This document shows positions 59,998-64,000 of a DNA stretch of 64,000 nt, piece by piece. Below the pieces are notes generated by a model. It did not search any database, was not told the origin of the DNA, and saw nothing but the letters and a program-made list of their open reading frames with translations. How positions within the stretch are numbered: position 1 is the first letter of the stretch; each line of letters starts with the position of its first letter. Both the position numbers and the translations under genes were made by a program. This DNA is from Cryptomeria japonica (lineage: Eukaryota; Streptophyta; Pinopsida; Cupressales; Cupressaceae), in NCBI RefSeq assembly GCF_030272615.1, contig NC_081413.1:21144501-21208500 (forward strand), read 5' to 3'.

Positions 59998-60623
59998 TCA
60001 TATAGACTGGAGTCTGCCTTGTAAGGATCGAAGTTGACTAATATTTTTGGGTGGTGGCATTTCCAAGATGGCCTTGACTTTTGCTGGATCAGCTTTGATT
60101 CCTCTTTTGGACACAATGAATCCTAGGAGCTTCCCGGAGGTTACTCCAAAGACACATTTATTGGGGTTTAATCTTACTTTGTATTTTTCCAACCGATCAA
60201 AGACAACTGAAAGTATGTCCAAATGTGTATCTCTGTCTACTGATTTACCCAAGAGATCATCAACATAATCTTCCACCGTTACATGCATGAGATCATGAAA
60301 GATAGTAGTCATGGCTCTTTGATATGTAGCACCTGCATTTTTTAGTCTGAAGGGCATGACATTCCAGCAGAAAGTTCCCCAAGGACAAGTGAATGATGTT
60401 TTGTGTTGATCCTTAGGTGCGATCCTGATTTGATTATAACCAAAAAATCCATCCATCAATGATAACATTGCGTGACCTGCTGTGAGATCAACAATCAAGT
60501 CAATATTTGGTAATGGGAAGTCATCGTTTGGACAAGCTTTGTTGATGTCTCTGAAATCTGTACATATTTTGATGCTATGATCCAGTTTACTGACTGATGC
60601 TCTACAAAAAGGATTAGAAAACC
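59998..60623 (-). pseudogene. Gypsy reverse transcriptase, N-terminus cut off
   Basis: Open down to 59,998. KICTDFRDINKACPNDDFPL starts the palm; LSLMDGFFGYNQIRIAP and TSFTCPWGTFCWNVMPF follow, with GATYQRAMTTIF and VEDYVDDLLGKS (catalytic YVDD) further on; then GIKADPAKVKAILEMPPP. The fingers before KIC are lost at the 60,624 boundary, so at least gag, protease and the start of reverse transcriptase are missing in the window. Confidence 0.9.
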
Positions 60624-61776
60624 TGTTTGATGGCAACACACACAAGAGCACAAGAAACAAACGTTAGTGTTAGCAACAAAAGATTATCCTAAACAGGCAT
60701 ATCAAGAGAGATATTAAGCATGAAATAGAAAGCATATAAACATAAAATGAAATAGCTAATCAAGATGCTCATAGTTGCTCCTCCCTTGTTCCTCTCCTCT
60801 CCAAGTCCCAAATGAGTGTAGCTCTCAGCAGCTTTTTGCACTATGGATGCTTATGGAGGATTGAGATTTAATACTAAGCTTCAAATATGAAATGAAAAGC
60901 TAAATACTATGCTAGAGTAGATAGTGATGCTATGAAAAAGCTCTATGCTAATGCCAGTATAACAACAATACTCTAAAATGCTTCTTTTTGCTTGAGGAGA
61001 AGGGTTCTATTTATAGAAGAAATGGGGAAATGAAGGGTTAAGATTGAATGGTTTAATCAAGGGCCAAGTTTGAAAGTTGGGGATCCATGTGCACAATTGG
61101 CACCAATAAAATGGTGACAAGTGTCAACATAGGATTGGGTTGAGAGAAGAGGTTGGAGGCATTAAAGGCCTGAGAAGACCTCATGGTTATCTAGAAGGTA
61201 AGGGTCAAGTCTAAATTAAGATTACCCATTGGATTAGGAGTTAATCCAAGGATAAACCTTTGTGCAAATGTTTAAGAGATAATCATGGTCAAAGCATTAA
61301 TGGCCTGATGAGACCTTTGGGTTGGGTAGAGGTTGAGTCAAAACAAATGTTTTAACCATGTGGGAGGGTTTGAGGTAACCATTAATGGTTATTGGAGACT
61401 TTGGGGATTAAGTGGTTGAAGGTTGAAAGCCTTCAATGGTTATCAAAGACTTTGAGCCATTTAGTGGTTGAAGGTTGGAAGCTTTCAAAGGTTATCCAAG
61501 ACTTTTAGGCTTTGAGAAGTGACTCCATTTTGCTTAGGAATGTGACAATAATTAGGGGATGGATTAAGTTAATTAGGAAGGGGTTAGAAGAATCTAGAAG
61601 GGGATTAGATTTTGCAAGTGGATTTGGTGGGTGAGGGAAAATAGGATTTTATTAAAATAAAAATTCATTTATTTCAATAAATGTGTGCAAGTTGTATTTG
61701 GATAAATATTTTACTTCATGCAAACGTATTTTTCATTAAGTTGACCAGGATTTTCAAATTCTAGTTTACTCCAACA
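60624..61776 (-). repeat. Probable LTR of another retrotransposon inserted in the gypsy pol
   Basis: Minus-strand start TGTTGGAGTAAACTAG (61,776) and end GCCATCAAACA (60,624) have LTR-type ends, like the TGTTGG starts of two elements in this window. A strong TATA box TATAAATAG lies on the minus strand at plus 61,008-61,016, 380 bp from the end. The sequence abruptly replaces the reverse transcriptase text at 60,623. No matching target copies flank it (AAACC, ATTGC), which fits one LTR of an element continuing to the right rather than a solo LTR. The partner is outside the window. Confidence 0.5.
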
Positions 61777-63703
61777 ATTGCCTTTGAAAATTAAAAAGAA
61801 CACCATGATTGTTGGAGCAACATCTCCAAATAGATAGAAAATCATTGCGATGACAAATTAAAAGGAACAAGTGAATTTTGTGTTTGGCACACTTGTGCAA
61901 AAGAGTTGGTCGAGTGGTCCTACCTCTAACACACACTATCCTCTCCCTTGGCTCTCGTGGTCCTAGGTGCAAGAGAAAAGTGTTAGTAACACTCAAATTT
62001 TATCTTTTTAAGAGAGGCCTGCCAAGGGATCGATACTCTTGGGAACGACCTCGAGCGGTAAATCCTTCGAGCTGCTATAGAAATCAGGTGAGAGCGAAAG
62101 CTGTAGCCTTGGGTATAGCTGTTCCTACAGTGTAACTGGCCGAAAGGACAAATGGGCCCCACCACCAGTTACAAGGCTCTTAAGTGAGTCACTGCAGAAT
62201 GAACTTATGTCCAAAAACATCGAACATGACTAAACACCTTTAAGTAGTAGCCCACCTGTTCTATTGATTGAGGATATTTGAGATATAATTTAGTGCAAGA
62301 GCATAGATGGTTTTGCTCCCAAGATACTCACCATACATATTTCCTTGAGTAGAAACATAGCTTTTTGAAAGGTCACTTGTGGCTTGATAAAAGTGGTGAC
62401 TCCCCCATCATAGGGATCATCTATTTGTTATGCTCGTGCAAGACTTAGTATATCACATCCTTACCTGCCACGGCGGGATTGATAAGGTATGTAGTACCAA
62501 AGTCGAAGAAATATCAAGATGTGGGCTAAATTTATCACAACTGGCCATTTGACCTTAGGGATAAAGAGTGTTTGAAGTGTGTTCGTTTTACAGACCTAGT
62601 GCGAATTGAGCCGACTTCAGGCTTTGGAAATACACCTTAAAATAAATCTAAAGGAAGGGTCAAAAACAAGTCCAAGGATTGGGTTGATCTAGACCCATAC
62701 TCATTTGTGCCTTTGAGGCTACAATCTTGTGTTTGTGTGCTTGCTTTGTTTTCTTGTCAAAGAAAAATCAGAAAATCAATCCCAAAAACAAAGTATTCAT
62801 CCAACATCTGTCAACACAACCAAAAACATCAAAAACAAGGTACAAACAAACAAAGAATCAAAAATTTATGACCATTCTTCACATCTTGCGAAAGAAGAAG
62901 TGTCATCAGAATATCACCTTGAAAAGGAGACCACTAAGCTCAAAGGCTTTGATCAAAAGGAGGAAATTCTTCTATATCAATCGACAAATCTTTGTCTCCC
63001 ATAGAGTCTTTCTACATCGCATGCGTCTCTATCTTCGAGGTAAAACAAACGAGTTTGATTCTGAATCATTAAACCGCAGAGCTTTTATGCAATATAGAGC
63101 TCTGAGTTATCACAAAAATCAAGGAGGAAAGATTAATCCCAATTTCTTCCCAAACATCTGTATCACCTACAACATAGCTCGAGAAGTGCCACCAACGCCT
63201 GAAAGGGAAGAGATAGAGTTTGTCCCATTTGTGACACAAAGTTTTTATTGAAAGTTGAAAACATTTTCATCCATCATCCCACTCATACATCATCACTTCA
63301 TCATCAATCCATCCCAACTCTCAAAACATTAAGAGGTTCTTGTCCCAAGATTCCTTTTTAGATATTGCTTGAAATCAAACACATCACATCACTTTTAGAT
63401 TGTTTCTACATCTAGGATAAGCTCATCCTAAGAGACACATCTACGCAGGTTAAAACTAGTTCATGAGTGAATCCTCTCATTGCTAGGTAGTCAAAATCTG
63501 TAACACATCTCAGATTTCTCTACACCTTATCACATCCAAACTTATCAAACAAACAAGCAATTCAAAGAAAGGAATTTCGGTTACATCTACCTTAAAAGTG
63601 CTAGAGATCCCCATACAACACAAATCACCAACCAATCAATCTTGCATTTCATCACCACTCATCATCATCTTCAATCAACTTCAAAACCAAACTTGTAAAC
63701 AAA
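61777..63703 (+). other. Long leader-like non-coding region ahead of the gag-like frame
   Basis: About 1.9 kb with a distinct, less A/T-rich composition up to 62,700, then C/A-rich (CATCAT-type) leader DNA to the ATG at 63,704. An open stretch 62,727-63,251 is Lys-rich and looks like chance reading of C/A-rich DNA. No primer site recognised. Confidence 0.4.
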
Positions 63704-64000
63704 ATGGCTCAAACCCGATCACGATCAAGGCAGCGAGAAATAGAAATTGAGGAAGAAGAGGACAACCTCAATGAATTTCAAGAAGCACTTGGAGGAACTG
63801 GGAATGATGAAAACCCAGGTGCACCCACTCCTTCAACAATCGAAAGGGTTCAGCATAACCCTCATTTTAACAGATTATTTGATGAAATACTAAGGAGCAA
63901 CGCAGATGCTCACTTCTTAAGACTTGCTCAAGAAGGAGCCAAACTCCCCTCAGACTTTGATCTTGCCCAATTAAGACAAGCATCAGAAAGACAAAGTCGC
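63704..64000 (+). CDS. Gag-like polyprotein, N-terminal part, runs off the window
   Basis: Starts at ATG 63,704 (MAQTRSRSRQREIEIEEEED), stays open to the window end (99 codons). Arg-rich start, then an acidic block, then RVQHNPHFNRLFDEILRSNA with DAHFLRLAQEG, a helical stretch like the N-terminal half of plant gypsy gag proteins. The long untranslated leader before it also fits gag. Without the rest, the identity is tentative. It could alternatively be an extra antisense frame of the minus-oriented element whose LTR lies at 60.6-61.8 kb. Confidence 0.5.
   Translation, partial: MAQTRSRSRQREIEIEEEEDNLNEFQEALGGTGNDENPGAPTPSTIERVQHNPHFNRLFDEILRSNADAHFLRLAQEGAKLPSDFDLAQLRQASERQSR

Larger units (their letters stand above)
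52037..60623 (-). mobile_element. Ty3/gypsy element, Tat lineage, with opposite-strand PMD frame; 5' part cut off
   Basis: Minus-strand element. 3' LTR at 52,037-52,796, interior from 52,797. Pol has reverse transcriptase, a first RNase H, a second archaeal-type RNase H and integrase in that order; two RNase H domains are the mark of the Tat lineage. Tat elements often carry an extra frame, sometimes in antisense, and tandem repeats between pol and the 3' LTR; both are present here. The 5' part (5' LTR, gag, protease) is missing because other LTR-type DNA starts at 60,624 inside the reverse transcriptase. Confidence 0.8.

Noticed and set aside
60600-60624. 3' splice site of an Ogre-type intron (TTTTTGTAG on the minus strand)
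   Set aside because: Tempting because Tat elements can have an intron before reverse transcriptase, but LTR-type ends at 60,624 and 61,776 explain the break better and no donor was found.
60624-61776. 5' LTR of the Tat gypsy element itself
   Set aside because: Its start (TGTTGGAG) and body do not match the 3' LTR (TGTAGACACTC), and no primer site follows it.
62727-63251. 174-codon plus-strand frame
   Set aside because: Lys/Asn-rich reading of C/A-rich leader DNA with an equally open overlapping frame; no motif.

Overview
The window looks like intergenic DNA of a large plant genome, most probably a conifer. The evidence is low GC with long microsatellites, many retroelements at different stages of decay, a Penelope-like element with a GIY-YIG endonuclease (in plants such 'Dryad' elements are known from conifers), and a Tat-lineage Ty3/gypsy element carrying a plant mobile domain (PMD) reading frame. 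Species cannot be decided from the sequence. Only one long undamaged reading frame is present: an intronless 819-codon multi-pass membrane protein at 27,180-29,639 (minus). I see no rRNA, tRNA or CRISPR.

Layout. 0-11.9 kb: AT-rich DNA with several tandem and direct repeat families, broken unidentified reading frames (1.8-2.3, 3.0-3.6, 6.3-8.9 kb), a (CT)n tract and a SINE-like piece. 12.1-14.3 kb: a decayed minus-strand retroelement region, with a LINE-type RNase H followed by a long pseudo-frame. 15.0-15.3 kb: a relic of the 5' end of the membrane protein gene family. 17.95-23.58 kb: a complete but mutated Ty1/copia element (plus) with 703-bp LTRs and a GGTTG target duplication. 27.2-29.9 kb: the membrane protein gene and its upstream region. 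31.9-33.9 kb: a hAT-like scrap and another 5' relic of the membrane gene. 34.2-37.4 kb: a copia scrap and an internally deleted copia element. 38.53-43.49 kb: a second complete copia element (minus), 357-bp LTRs, ATTCT target duplication. 44.1-45.4 kb: LINE ORF1 remnant. 45.8-48.0 kb: Penelope-like element with long inverted arms. 48.4-51 kb: 3'-half pseudogene of the membrane protein, split by a 1,456-bp non-autonomous LTR element with an AGATT target duplication. 51.65-52.04 kb: compound microsatellite. 52.04-60.62 kb: Tat-lineage gypsy element (minus) with 3' LTR, minisatellites, an opposite-strand PMD frame, integrase, two RNase H domains and reverse transcriptase. This is cut at 60.62 kb by another LTR-type insertion that runs out of the window and includes the start of a gag-like frame at 63,704.

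How it fits together. Retroelements have repeatedly landed in and beside the copies of one membrane-protein family. One copy stays open; three others are relics. The copia elements use the same initiator-Met-tRNA type primer site, and their LTR pairs differ by about 5-6% by eye, so these are not recent insertions.

The most unusual signal is in the leader/intron of the PMD frame (53,604-53,975). It is an array of eight small hairpins whose loops keep one sequence, while the stems change on both sides so that pairing is kept.
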